A DNA stretch of 64,000 nt from the NCBI GenBank assembly GCA_943737045.1, contig CALSFV010000283.1, forward strand, positions 332,501 to 396,500. The letters run 5' to 3'. This DNA is from Parapristionchus giblindavisi. Taxonomy: Eukaryota > Nematoda > Chromadorea > Rhabditida > Diplogasteridae. A program made the position numbers and the translations under genes. A model generated the notes under the pieces. The model worked only from the letters and a program-made list of their open reading frames with translations, ran no database searches and was not told the origin of the DNA. This document shows, piece after piece, positions 40,576 through 51,556 of this stretch (positions within the stretch are counted from its first letter, which is position 1; every line of letters begins with the position of its first letter).

Positions 40576-41207
40576 TTATGCCCTGAGGGCAAATGGTGAG
40601 CTATGACTACCATATTAGGGGAATAAACATTACTCGACACTAGCATCATTTCAGCAAATAGAATTGGTTGTTAGCACATCTAGAAGCTGAGTTATAAATT
40701 TTGGAGGCCAAAGTTGCAACCCTGCCACAGCTTGAAATCGGAGTCGGAGCCATTCCGGATTGTTTGACTGTACAGCCCTAGTGGGGATCTCCACTCTCAC
40801 AGTGTTTCGGAAGAACAGGGCCTTTCACCAAAGAAATGTAATTTTTCAAAAAAGTGTATTTCGATAGAATCATTACTATGCAACAGTGAACTAATTTAAT
40901 TACACCAACACATCATGGTTGTATCCCTTGATAAATTCTGTACATTGACTCAAAAGATCAGCTTGATTGCTTTCCTGGATCAAAAGTTATAAAAAAACGA
41001 AAAAGTGTCCGATGACTTTTAGGCTACACTGTAGATACACATTGTGGCTGTGGCTGGCTACTCTCGTACCACATATACAAGTGTGTATTTTATACGGTCA
41101 ATGGTGTGTGTACGTGCTATGATGAGACTAACAAGGTCCCATGTTATGATAATATATTTGATCTCTCATGCTGCTAAGATCATAGGTGCAGATGTATACC
41201 AGAGGGG

Positions 41208-41330
41208 AGGAGGAGAGGGGAGGTCGAGTAAGAAGGAGAGGGAGAGTGAGAGGAAGAGGGAGAGGGAGAGTAAGAAGGAGAGGAAGAGGGAGACGGAGGT
41301 TGAGATAAGAAAATGGAGAGGGAGGGTACC
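41208..41330. repeat. GA-rich low-complexity tract
   Basis: AGGAGAGGG/GAGAGGAAG units, purine only on this strand. The open frames across it are charged strings without other support. Confidence 0.85.
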
Positions 41331-41932
41331 AATCACTTCCTGCATATACATTATCATTGTGTCTTCCTCAATTGTGTTCTGAATGGTACCAACGTTCGGC
41401 GGTTTCTTGTCGCATATAAATTATATATTATATTTTATTGTGTTATTAATATATTCATTCATTTTTGTTAACACATATGCATATTTTCTTCATCATTCTT
41501 TGAGTTTAGTTTTTTTTTTTCGAATTTGCATTATCTACACTCACAATCAGAAGAAATGGGTCGTAACCATGTGAGCGAAAGACATTTGCGCCGAATGCAT
41601 CAATTGCGCCGGTCCCAAATGCGCCGAGGTATACTTGCGCCATTACCAAATGCGCTGAAGGACATTTGCGCCAGTTCCAAATGCGCCGAGGGACATTTGC
41701 GCCATTACCAAATGCGCTGAAGGACATTTGCGCCAGTTCCAAATGCGCCGAGGGACATTTGCGCCAGAACCAAATGCGCCGGGGGACATTTGCGCCGAAG
41801 TACATTTGCGCCGAGGGATATTTGCGCCGGAATTTTAAAATTTCTTTTAAAATTTAAAATCATTTTAAAATACAGGTCAATACGCCCATCTGTGTGCGAT
41901 GTATAGTTTTCTTTTTGATTAAAAAATAGTCC

Positions 41933-42172
41933 ATGATATTTTGTACGGCACTTGGTGCACCGTATATTGCGAGCCACTCTCTATCAACACGCCTAGCCGA
42001 AGGTCTGCTCAAGCATGCCGAATCTGTTGAACTTTTGTTTGAACAAGCAACAGCTCAAAACCTACTGTTATACCAATATAAGAAAGAAGGATCTATTCAA
42101 AAGGCTAATAGAGAAAAAAGATTAATGGCAGTTGCTAATGGTGGAAGTTCTATCCAACACCTTGATGGGTAG
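41933..42172 (+). CDS. Open frame carried inside the foldback element
   Basis: An uninterrupted 79-codon frame in non-repetitive DNA between the arms. It reads as ordinary protein (RLAEGLLKHAESVELLFEQA, QNLLLYQYKKEGSIQKANRE) and is predicted helical. It could be the remnant of the element's own protein or captured host coding sequence. No match is recognised, and the start at 41933 is only the first ATG. Confidence 0.4.
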   Translation: MIFCTALGAPYIASHSLSTRLAEGLLKHAESVELLFEQATAQNLLLYQYKKEGSIQKANREKRLMAVANGGSSIQHLDG

Positions 42173-42274
42173 AAGTTATATCCAACACCTTGAAGGTCTA
42201 TCGAAAAGCTAAACTAAAGTTGAAACTTGTTGAAGCCTTGTGAAATATTAATAATATATATTTATCGTTTCTTA

Positions 42275-42705
42275 CAAGGGGATGGTCGCAACTGGTCCTG
42301 GCCATATGAGATGGCAACAACATGACTAGGATCAGTTTCGATGCTGATTACGAATCCGTTTTCAGAAAGTGCCTAATCGACCTGATTTTCGAGGAAATCG
42401 ATATTTTAGTTCGGAAATTCGTGTGGTTTCCTGCGCAAACCGTCCGGGTGGGCTGGTGAACTCATCTATAAACTCTCGCAATAGTTTACCTTACATTGCC
42501 GGATCTTTCCGATGCCATCCAGATAGTTTTTAAAGGAAACTACACGAATTTTCGAATTAATAAGCCAATTTTCAGTACCGATTTTCTCGGAAAAGAGGCC
42601 GATTAGGCATTTTCTGAATACGGACTCGTAATCAGCATCGAAAACTGATCCTAGTCATGTTATTGCCATCTCATATGGCCAGGACCAGTTGCGACCATCC
42701 CCTTG
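42275..42705. mobile_element. 431-bp inverted-repeat element nested in the foldback transposon
   Basis: Ends CAAGGGGATGGTCGCAACTG and complement with TTA on both sides (42272-42274 and 42706-42708). The arms are about 130 bp. A 3-bp TTA duplication is what PIF/Harbinger-type elements produce, but the assignment is tentative. Confidence 0.8.
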
Positions 42706-43354
42706 TTAGACAAATAAAAAATTGCGATATTTGGGGAAGTAAACATAATATAATGGAAAGGTGGATGGAAACACCGTAATATATAGATCACAGCTTTGAA
42801 GCAATTGCAACAAAAATGATGAGACAAGAAAATAAAATAAAAGACAGGGAGTCGTATTGGATTCTAGTGCTAATGTAGTTCGGCGCAAATGTCCCTCGGC
42901 GCATTTGGTTCCGGCGCAAATGTCCCTCGGCGCATTTGCTTCCGGCGCAAATGTCCCTCGGCGCATTTGGTACTGGCGCAAATGTACCTCGGCGCAAATG
43001 TCCATCGGCGCATTTGGTTCCGGCGCATTTGGTACTGGCGCAAATGTACCTCGGCGCAAATGTCCCTCGGCGCATTTGGTTGCGGCGCAAATGTCCCTCG
43101 GCGCATTTGGTTCCGGCGCATTTGGTACTGGCGCAAATGTACCTCGGCGCAAATGTCCATCGGCGCATTTGGTTCCGGCGCATTTGGTACTGGCGCAAAT
43201 GTACCTTGGCGCAAATGTCCCTCGGCGCAAATGTAGCTCGGCGCAATTGGTAACTGGCGCAAATGTCCGTTCTCTTCGTGTGGCGCAAATGTCTTTCGCT
43301 CACATGGTTACGACCCGAAGAAATTGTACAATACACACGGAGAACAGTGCACAC

Positions 43355-43574
43355 TAGGGTTGGCAATAACGCATACGCATTCCGGCCCGCAATGCTCTGT
43401 AAAATCATTGTGGGCCCGCAATAGCATTGCGGGCCCGCAAAGACTACTTTATTCCTATCTGGCCAGTTTTTGTGATCGGTCGTTATTCTGTTCTCTTCAC
43501 TTTCCTTCGCTCTCTCGTTTACTTGAGAGAACAGAAATCATTGCGGGCCCGCAACCCCCGAATAGCCAACTCTA
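43355..43574. mobile_element. 220-bp hAT-like MITE with GCGGGCCCGC repeats
   Basis: Ends TAGGGTTGGC and GCCAACTCTA with the 8-bp duplication GTGCACAC (43347-43354 and 43575-43582). The motif CATTGCGGGCCCGCAA or a variant occurs four times inside. Confidence 0.85.
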
Positions 43575-43681
43575 GTGCACACCCCAGCACTCTTTCTATA
43601 CTAGAAATGAATTGTAACACACAGGTCTTGTGTACTGTGGCATAAACTTTTTTCTCCAGAAAACACTTCGGTTTTTTTTAA

Positions 43682-43794
43682 AGGGAGCGTAACCTCACTC
43701 AATGGTCTCTTCGACGCGCAATGCTCTCTCGTTGTTAGAGAACAGAGAAATACTGTGAGCAATGAAGAGACCATTGAGTGAGGTAACGCTCCCT
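43682..43794. mobile_element. Family 2 MITE, TTAA-flanked
   Basis: AGGGAGCGTAACCTCACTCA and complement, TTAA on each side, CTCTCTCGTTGTTAGAGAAC in the loop. It lies about 100 bases upstream of the start codon of the secreted-protein gene. Confidence 0.85.
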
Positions 43795-43900
43795 TTAAAT
43801 ATACGTACTCCCTAACGATTATTTGCTGCCTTTGCTATCATCAGAGTTCGTGCTGTCATTTCTTCATAAATTTAATATAATACTTTCAGGGTTTTCAAAT

Positions 43901-46900
43901 ATGCACAGGCTCATCTTGATCGTTTTTGCCTGTGCGCCTTCCTCCGTTGATATGTCAATACTGCGAAAGGTTGTTTTTTTTTTAGAAATTTTATTTTACA
44001 ACTAACAAACAATCCCTTGTGTATTTTAAAACCAAAGTTGCGGTTAAATAAATAATACATAAATACAGTCTTCACAATAAATGTCACTGTGTTCGCGACG
44101 TTTCTGACAATGGGGCCGTCTCCGTGTAGCTCTACAAATTTTTTAAAAAAAAATAACAGCAGCGTTTCGAAAGCGGCCATGATAAGAAAAAGAAAAAAAG
44201 AGGGAGTACGCAAAAGTGCGAGAGCGCAGACGATGAGAGTACATCATGGAGCACCATACCGTGGTTTTTATTGGCATTTTATCAAATTTCAATGAGCGCT
44301 CTCCCTGTATTGAAGAAACACTGCGATAACTTCCTCGAATAACGCTAGAGCTTTTCCTAACTCGCGCTAACGACCTCACACGTTTGCCAGACAAACGGTT
44401 TGATCAAGCTTCCAGCACACGATGGACAATGCTTTTGTTAAATGACAATGACAATTTTAATGACAATGACATCAACAATGACAGTTGACAATGACAGAAA
44501 TGCGAGCCGGACCCGGCTATTGGTGACCGTATCGCTATGAGGATCTACATGGAGCAAGTGGCCGGATATCATCAGATGGCCCCCGGTCATAGGATTACGT
44601 TCGAAGATATCAAGCTGAAGGCTGCAGCTAGGCTCACATCGCTCGATAAGGTAAGTAATTTAATTTTTTTAAATCTATACTTTTAAGTAAAAGGATAGGT
44701 AACCTCTCTCAATGACCTCTTCATTGCGCACACTATTTCTCTGTTCTCTAACAACGAGAGAGTATTGAGCGTCGAAGAGACCATTGAGAGAGATTACGCT
44801 CCATTTAAAACGATGCTCAAGAGAAATTTGATGTTCATAATTTCGTTTTAAGCAACAGCCGTAATAAGTATTTGCATGAATTTTGTATGAATTTATGACC
44901 GATATTTTCAAAGATAAATAGCAATATTCTTCAGATCTTGCACAGTGCAGGCACGGACCGAGATCATACGACTAAAGAGATTGCTCGGATAAAGAAGGAA
45001 ACGATAGATGGCGTCAAAGTAACTGAGATTTTGGGAAATTTCAAAATTACATTTCTTATCCAGTCGTACCCAAGCTAATTTGAAACTCTCCGCTCTGGCA
45101 CTACTCTCTCGCTTTCTTTGTCTGGGAGATAACGTTGTCAGAGCGGAGAGTAAAGTTAGCTCTGGGTGAGCCTTTAAAAAAGACATCAGCGTAAATAGAA
45201 ATCGCCACTGTTCGCGGAGTGTTCCGAAAATCAAGACAATAGATATTTTGCAGAAATTGGGCGTCAGATATCCTCCTCAATTTCTCGAGCCATCAGCCTA
45301 TATCATCTCTGCCGTGATGAATATGTTCGGGACTGAAATGACTGTGAGTGAATTTACAGAATATTATCTTTATTATTTACGTTGTATTAGGAAAACACCT
45401 AGTTGGCATGCTGCTCTGTAAGCAAACGCATAAGTAAAAGTGTTTGACACCCTTGCAGCCAAGAGTTGCAATACAAGTATTTTAGACCTAAATTTGCACG
45501 TGCGACGTACAATTCCATTTCTAGAGTTTATTTGGTCCCAAGTGAAAAGGCAAACGCAATGACTTCGCTGTCTAGAAGAAAGGGCGTAGGCACGTCAGTT
45601 AAGTGCAACGACGTATAAGTGGATGCACCACGTTTGTGTTAGGTTTCACGGACACCGTAACAGTTGAAGGCGCTTGGATCCGACATTACGTTTCAAAATT
45701 GCAGTTGAATATATTTATTTATATATTTACTTATACATCAGTTAAAAGCCAGGATAATGAAAGAATGAGGCAATGAGGGAGTGATGGAGTTCCGTCGCTT
45801 TAAGCGATTTCGGTTGGGGAGTGGGGAGGGGAGCATAACAATGGGCTTTATAAAGCGTAGAACCAATGGGGGTGGTATGGTAGCCACTAAAAAAAAGTTA
45901 CCGTGACCATCGTTCATTCATGAAACAACCGCAACCTACAGTAACCTTTTACCGTGCTACTATTGACAATGTGTTTTCCACTTGGAACCCAACAGACTCC
46001 AGAAATCTACGTGAACGTAAAAAAGTAAATGTAACCATATCGCAGACAACGTAAAATGCCATAACGCCTTGTTGACATTTTTATGAGGGCGCTCCTTTAA
46101 AGACAAATCCCAAGCTAATTTTACTCTCCGCATTGGCAATACTCTCTCGCAGACAAAGAAAGCGAGAGAGTGCGGCCAGAGCGGAGAGTTTCAAATTAGC
46201 TTGAGGTGTGCTTTTAAGGGATCCATGAACAAGAGATTAAAATGAAATTTTAAAAATTTCAGGATCACTGGAAGCTTCAGCCCGAGCAGCGGTCCCTCTA
46301 CGAGGATCTTGTATGCGCCAACAAGATCAAGCCATTCTTCCACCGTATCAATTCTACAATGATTGAGACGAGAGTGAGAATAATTCGCAAATTTTTCACT
46401 TTTTCAGTTTTGACAGTATATTAATTGCAAGCTATTTGAAAAAATCGGTAAAATTCAGAAGATATCCCTTGGTTTTGATTACATTCGGCGTAGGATCGCG
46501 GCAAATTCAAATTAAACATTACCAAATAATTATGAATTCGAGAGGTTATAGCATTTTTGTTTTCAGGCGACGTACCACGAGGCCTATGCTACGGCCATCT
46601 CGACAATTATCGGGGTATAATAATATTTATACTTATTCATGAATAAACAATGACACGTGAGATAAAAGAAAAAGAAACGAAATGAATCGATAATGGGGAT
46701 GATAATGAATTGGTAATAGTTATCAATAACCACAATGACTGATCACTTAATTGATTTTCATGATAGTACAGAAAAACAACTGTAAATACTCCGCAGTACA
46801 CAAAACCTGTACAATGATTATAAGAATTTTATGCGTTTTAAAAGAAAAATGTTATATTTTTATGTTTTTATTACACTTTTTATGTTTTTTAAAAAATGTT

Positions 46901-47765
46901 GAATAAAACATTTCATAGGTATTATGTACTGCGGAGTACGCATTTATCTCTCTGTGTATTTTATAATTTCATTTTGAGCAATCAGTTAATTCAGGATCGT
47001 CTGAACTCAGATCAACCATTATCAAACAAAGCAACGCGAGCATTACTTAGGATCTACGACATTCTTCAGGTGCGAAATTTGAAGCATTTGTTCTTGTACT
47101 CCATTTCGCCCTTTTAAAGGCACCACCTAAATTATTGAAACTTTCCGCTCTGGCCACACTCTCTCGCAAGCAAAGAACGCGAGAGAGTATTGCCAACGTG
47201 GGGAGTTAAAGGTGGTGTCCGGGGAATATTTTCGTGAACAAACTGTGAAGACAGAAAGATAGCAAAAGTTATTCTGCATACCTTACATAAATTAGTTTAT
47301 GCTAATTTAGCTTATTGATCGCTAGAATCATGAATGAATCCATGCTTGATGTACAGGGAAAGGCGCGAAATTTTGAAAATAGGAAAGTTCAGCAATAGGT
47401 TTCGAACCCGCGACGTTACGATTACTAGTGAGCACTTTTACCACTGCGCTACGGGATTGATGAATGGTCGTGCTAATTTCTTGCATATAACTAGTCCCTT
47501 GCATAATAGATATGTTATACATTTGCATAGACATTCGATGGCCTCCATCTTTAAACTATCTCGGGGTGTTCTTTCAAAAGCAAAGAATTCATTGCAGACT
47601 CAAAAATACCTTCAATCAAAGGCCAAAGCGATACAGGATTTAATAGAAGCGGAAGAAGAGAAGGAACGTCGTGAAATCTACACGTTCTTCGACCCCTCTG
47701 TTGATTACCAGGCCAAATATGATTTTAACACCTATGTTTTAGATGATGATCCTTATGCCCTGTGA
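43901..47765 (+). CDS. Predicted secreted protein, 265 residues, unknown family
   Basis: Eight exons all joining in phase 0: 43901-43969, 44498-44650, 44935-45018, 45254-45343, 46263-46373, 46566-46613, 46995-47069 and 47598-47765. The stop is TGA, with AATAAA at 47814. The N-terminus MHRLILIVFACAPSS looks like a signal peptide, so export is likely. The mature part is rich in charged, probably helical segments (RIYMEQVAGYHQ, KEIARIKKETIDGV, EAEEEKERREIYTF) and ends YVLDDDPYAL. One N-glycosylation sequon (NST) is visible. Cysteines are too few for a disulfide-knot protein. A TTTCAG acceptor lies just before the ATG and could be a trans-splice site. Introns carry several MITEs. No family was recognised. 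Confidence 0.75.
44180..44295. repeat. Dispersed repeat shared with 4310-4400
   Basis: GAGTACGCAAAAGTGCGAGA through ACCATACCGT occurs also in the large channel intron. The family was not identified. (TGACAA)n units follow at 44438-44490, ending at the acceptor of the second secreted-protein exon. Confidence 0.55.
44693..44813. mobile_element. Family 2 MITE
   Basis: AGGATAGGTAACCTCTCTCA pairs with TGAGAGAGATTACGCTCCA, with CTCTAACAACGAGAG inside. Its ends are more diverged than those at 43682. Confidence 0.75.
45071..45178. mobile_element. Family 1 MITE
   Basis: CCCAAGCTAATTTGAAACTC then CGCTCTGGCACTACTCTCTC, with the complement on the right ending TGAGCCTTTAA. Confidence 0.8.
45712..45835 (-). 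mobile_element. Non-LTR-like 3' fragment
   Basis: TATTTATTTATATATTTAC followed by ATCAGTTAAAAGCCAGGATA and GGAGTTCCGTCGC matches the insertion at 40329-40575. It lies in the 0.9-kb intron after the exon ending 45343. Confidence 0.6.
46099..46218. mobile_element. Family 1 MITE, TTAA-flanked
   Basis: TTTAA at both ends. The left end AGACAAATCCCAAGC and right end GCTTGAGGTGTGCT show the outer terminal repeats of this family clearly. Confidence 0.8.
47113..47580. mobile_element. Family 1 MITE interrupted by the family 7 element
   Basis: The left part (TTTTAAAGGCACCACC to GTGGGGAG) and right part (CTATCTCGGGGTGTTCTTTC) make one family-1 element once 47207-47560 is removed. TTAA flanks the inserted element on both sides. 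Confidence 0.8.
47207..47560. mobile_element. Family 7 TIR element with tRNA-like core
   Basis: Ends AGGTGGTGTCCGGGGAAT and GATGGCCTCCATCT next to TTAA. On the minus strand at about 47385-47460, A box TAGCGCAGTGG and B box GGGTTCGAAACC are both present. It is clearly homologous to 35060-35418 along its length. Confidence 0.8.
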
Positions 47766-47866
47766 GCCCATCATTTTATTTTATACTTTAGATGTGAATA
47801 TTTCGAATGTAAAAATAAAACATGTAAATGAGAAAAGTCACATATTTTAATAGATTTATGTTTCGC

Positions 47867-48175
47867 TTATAAGGCACTTATTAGACTAGAATTAGATTCA
47901 CCATTGTAAATCGAAATGAGTTTTATCTCGAGTAGAGTAGTTAACACTTGGAATTCTTTGGTTTCGACAATAATTTGCCCGAAAGCCAAATTTTTTCCGC
48001 AAATATTGTAATTGTATTCATTCTGTACATCACTTTCATCCTGTTTTCTTCGCTCTCTGAAACCTACATAAATTATTATTAAGAGACCGGCTCGGTAAGA
48101 CTCGAGCATTTCGACCCCCTGCCGGACATTCGCGAGGAATTTCGATTTGGCACTCAATACTTTCATCATAGACAC
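47867..48175 (-). CDS. Open frame reaching into the giant inverted repeat, unrecognised
   Basis: A 102-codon frame. Its first 32 residues (MKVLSAKSKFLANVRQ...) lie in the inverted repeat and are mirrored at 50216 (MKVLRARSKFLANVRT). The rest (NICGKNLAFGQIIVETKEFQ onward) is unique. A 35-base GT/TTTCAG intron inside is possible. It may be an exon remnant of a host gene caught by the inversion. Confidence 0.35.
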   Translation of the reverse strand: MSMMKVLSAKSKFLANVRQGVEMLESYRAGLLIIIYVGFRERRKQDESDVQNEYNYNICGKNLAFGQIIVETKEFQVLTTLLEIKLISIYNGESNSSLISAL

Positions 48176-50307
48176 ATACCGGGGGGAGACCGATGAAAGT
48201 TATAGTGAAAATGCCCTGCGGCTCAAACCCGGCTCACATATGCCGCATAAAATAAAAAATTGAAAAATTCATAACTTTTCAATCGCGATAGCTAGGACTT
48301 TTATTTCTTTTTATTGGTGAATAACATGTCATGCACTCTTACAAACACAGCTGAACAGTAATATCATATCATTCTGGATAAGTTTTTTCGTATCTGATTT
48401 TAAGATTTTTCCTCTTCTATCCTCATTGAAGAGAGACGGCAAGCACTGACATAGTACATATTGTAGCCCTGACAATTATGTACATGATGGTCACATTCCC
48501 GTAAAAATCCATGTTTTCTGAAACATCGAGAATTGCAGCTGAATGTGAGATATGTGTGATTTGCAAAAATCGAAAATTAAATTTCTTGTAAATCGCAAGA
48601 GTAAGAGGTAGCTTTATTATGTCATTATACTCGTAGTAATGCGAGTGCACAGGAAAAATATACAAGTAATCTCGGACTACATTTTTTTTAAATTAAAAAA
48701 AAATCATTATTTTATTTTTATTTTTTCAAATCCCACATTCAGTCGACCGTCAATGCAAGTTGATTCATAGGGCGGATGGTGGCTGTTGCATGTGCGTTTG
48801 CAGAAACGACTGCAACGTGAAGAATCGTGGTTTCGCAGATCTCGAATTTATTTTTTAATTAACAAACTTGAATATTTATATGTTTCTTTAATATAAATCG
48901 GTTGGAAGGTAGCGTACTGCATCCAAAGCTGTACCATTTTTATCAGTAGGAGTATACGGTATTGAACAACCGTAATCGCCAGGAATCGCGAACTGATTTT
49001 TTTTTCAGTCGATCCATGATTTTCAACCATGACCCGGGGTTCATGGTTGAGAATGGCTGAGGTCGAAAAATTCGTGCTGGTCCGAGATCAAATACTATTT
49101 GGCATTATATGAACAGTGGGCCAACTTTTATTTTTATGGATACCATAACTCGAATTACCGTAATAGTTATGCAAGCATCTGAATTTTGCGAGAATTTCAC
49201 CACATTATTATAGGATACGGTAGCTAGATTACGGTAATTCGAGTTATGGTATCCATAAAAATATAAGTTGGACCACTGTTGATATAATGCCACATAGTAT
49301 TTGCTCTGGGATCATCATGAATTATTCGACCTCAGCCATTCTCAACCATGAACCCCGGGTCAAGGTTGAAAATCATGGATCGACTGAAAAAAAATCAGTT
49401 CGCGATTCCTGGCGATTACGGTTGTTCAATACCGTATACTCCTACTGATAAAAATGGTACAGCTTTGGATGCAGTACGCTACCTTCCAACCGATTTATAT
49501 TAAAGAAACATATAAATATTCAAGTTTGTTAATTAAAAAAATAAATTCGAGATCTGCGAAACGACGATTCTTCACGTTGCAGTCGTTTCTGCAAACGCAC
49601 ATGCAACAGCCACCATCCGCCCTATGAATCAACTTGCTTTGACGGTCGACTGAATGTGGGGGTTGAAAAAATAAAAATAAAATAATGATTTTTCTAAATT
49701 TTTTAAAAATGTAGTCCGAGATTACTTGTATATTTTTCCTGTGTACTCGCATTACTACGAGTATAATGACATAATAAAGCTACCCCTTACTCTTGCGATT
49801 TGCAAGAAATTTAATTTTCGATTTTTGCAAATTACACATATCTCACATTCAGCTGCAATTCTCGATGTTTCAGAAAACATGGATTTTTACGGGAATGTGA
49901 CCATCATGTACATAATTGTCAGGGCTACAATATGTACTATGTCAGTGCTTGCCGTCTCTCTTCAATGAGGATAGAAGAGGAAAAATCTTAAAATCAGATA
50001 CGAAAAAACTTATCCAGAATGATATGATATTACTGTTCAGCTGTGTTTGTAAGAGTGCATGACATGTTGTTCACCAATAAAAAGAAATAAAAGTCCTAGC
50101 TATCGCGATTGAAAAGTTATGAATTTTTCAATTTTTTATTTTATGCGGCATATGTGAGCCGGGTTTGAGCCGCAGGGCATTTTCACTATAACTTTCATCG
50201 GTCTCCCCCCGGTTTGTGTCTATGATGAAAGTATTGAGGGCCAGATCGAAATTCCTCGCGAATGTCCGGACCATGCTCGAGTCTTACCGAGCCGGTCTCT
50301 TAAAAGC
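48080..50307. repeat. 2.2-kb inverted repeat, arms about 1.05-1.08 kb, spacer about 65 bp
   Basis: The left arm from AAGAGACCGGCTCGGTAAGA (48082) and right arm to its complement (about 50305) pair almost throughout, with scattered substitutions and small indels. The centre lies near 49163-49227. A clear inner boundary of motif CCGGGGGGAGACC lies at 48179 and 50213. No terminal repeats of a known transposon family or target duplication were identified. Confidence 0.85.
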
Positions 50308-50371
50308 CCGGCTTCGAACTCCTGTCGCAGGATCCGGAGTCGTCTATGTGCTAAACGCTAAATCACAGGAA
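50305..50371 (-). pseudogene. tRNA-Gln pseudogene
   Basis: The minus strand shows TTTAGCGTTTAGCACATAG, GACTCCGGATCCTGCGAC and AGGAGTTCGAAGCC, aligning to the tRNA-Gln(CTG) gene at 38524. The acceptor stem is broken and the anticodon position reads CCG. It directly abuts the right edge of the giant inverted repeat. Confidence 0.7.
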
Positions 50372-51283
50372 CAACGATCAAACAATAAATCAATTGATCA
50401 TTTCATGCAATAGTTTCTAGATGCCCAAGGGACGGAAAACTTCATAGGGTATATTCCGAAATGTTAGTTTGAAATATTTTTGTGTTTTCGTTACCCCCTT
50501 GCGACTGAGCGGGGATGTCTCGTTGAACATTCCCACTCTGAATCATGCAACGGCTGTTCAAGAGTCTGTTTGACACGGCTGTTCAAGACAACACACAAAA
50601 TTAATAATACATATCTTTGTGGGTTTAAGGTAAGCAAGATAATGAGATATGTACATATAGAAGTAACATTAGGGACACATAAATACAATACCACAACGAG
50701 GTAGTAAGGTTGAATAAACCGATACTGACGATATAACTACACTGTATAACTATGAAAATTCCCCGAAAAGAAAAACATGTAAGGGAATTTTTTGTGAATT
50801 CCCTTTTTTATTTCCTTAAATATGCGGGATTCTGCGTAGATTACGATATTATTCTCTAAGGGAAGTGCTAAAACTTCCCTGAATGAATTTTCTGTGAGTG
50901 TAGTAGTTAACTTGGACCAATCAAAAGGATTCGACAAACAGCCAATTGTCTTGTAGATGATTGGTAATATCCCAAATGAACAGCCGCGTTTGAAGCTGTT
51001 ATTTTTTCTCTGGTACCCTTTTGGATACACATCTCATTTCTCTGCATGTTGATCGATTATGATATTAAAATAACAAAATATGTATAACGGGAAAAGTTTA
51101 CAAGTGAAATAAAGGCATATACAAATTACAAGAACCAGAGAAATCTTTCGCATGGAATCATATTCTGCCGCAAAGCGGGAATTCCAAATATAGAAATTAG
51201 TAACTCAACCAAGCTCAGACACGTTTTGTTCTTTAGCTTTCTCTGTAATCAAGTAAATGCAGCGTATTTGATTTCACGTTTCA
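50372..51283. other. Intergenic DNA, nothing recognised
   Basis: AT-rich sequence with a short tandem GGCTGTTCAAGA duplication at 50549-50586. No gene supported. Confidence 0.4.
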
Positions 51284-51447
51284 ATCACACAGCGAAAAGA
51301 GGTGTAACCCACAGCACATAAGACCTGTGAAGCGTTATATTTAACACTCTTTGAGCTATTTTAACACCTGAAAAGTGTTCAATATATTGTATATAACACT
51401 TCACAGGTCTTGCGTGCGGTGGGCTCCACCTCTTTTCTCTATGTGAT
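51284..51447. mobile_element. Family 5 MITE, intact
   Basis: ATCACACAGCGAAAAGAGGT and its complement end ACCTCTTTTCTCTATGTGAT. The interior carries TTAACACTC and GTGTTCAATATA arms. Confidence 0.8.
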
Positions 51448-51556
51448 CTTTCCATGAATTTGTCCCATAAGTATCTCTCTGTGTAAGCAGAAATGATAAA
51501 TATTATTTATTTATATATTTACATTGAAAGAGACGAATAAACAATTCGATGACCAT

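Larger units (their letters stand above)
39143..41031. mobile_element. Tc1/mariner-like foldback element with about 0.85-kb arms
   Basis: Both ends are CAGTGTAGCCTAAAAGTCAT, inverted, flanked by TA (39141-39142 and 41032-41033). CAGTG termini and a TA target are typical of Tc1/mariner. The arms are almost identical and meet around a spacer near 39996-40155, which contains GATCTTT heptamers. No transposase frame was found. The left arm carries the insertion 39397-39604 and the right arm the insertion 40329-40575. Confidence 0.9.
39052..41103. mobile_element. Family 3 element split by a nested transposon stack
   Basis: The left end TGTCCGTATAAAATGTACTT (to 39142) and right end CTCGTACCACATATACAAGT to ATTTTATACGGTCA (from 41034) belong to one family-3 element of the 17100 variant. 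Everything between them is a later insertion with a TA duplication. Confidence 0.8.
41558..43316. mobile_element. Foldback transposon with tandem-repeat arms and 8-bp target duplication
   Basis: Ends GGGTCGTAACCATGTGAGCG and complement are followed on both sides by tandem GGACATTTGCGCC / AAATGCGCC units. Flanks are GAAGAAAT at 41550-41557 and 43317-43324, an 8-bp duplication that points to hAT-type transposition. The interior holds an open frame (41933-42172) and a second, TTA-flanked element (42275-42705). All long frames through the GCGCC arrays are shadows of the repeat. Confidence 0.9.

Noticed and set aside
41580..41830. Spaced repeats resembling a CRISPR array
   Set aside because: Units are contiguous tandem and inverted blocks inside a eukaryotic transposon with a target duplication; there are no unique spacers or cas genes.
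42706..43408. Long overlapping frames on both strands (Cys/Ala/Asn/Pro-rich)
   Set aside because: They arise from the tandem GCGCC units in the foldback arms; every frame is open because the unit lacks stops.
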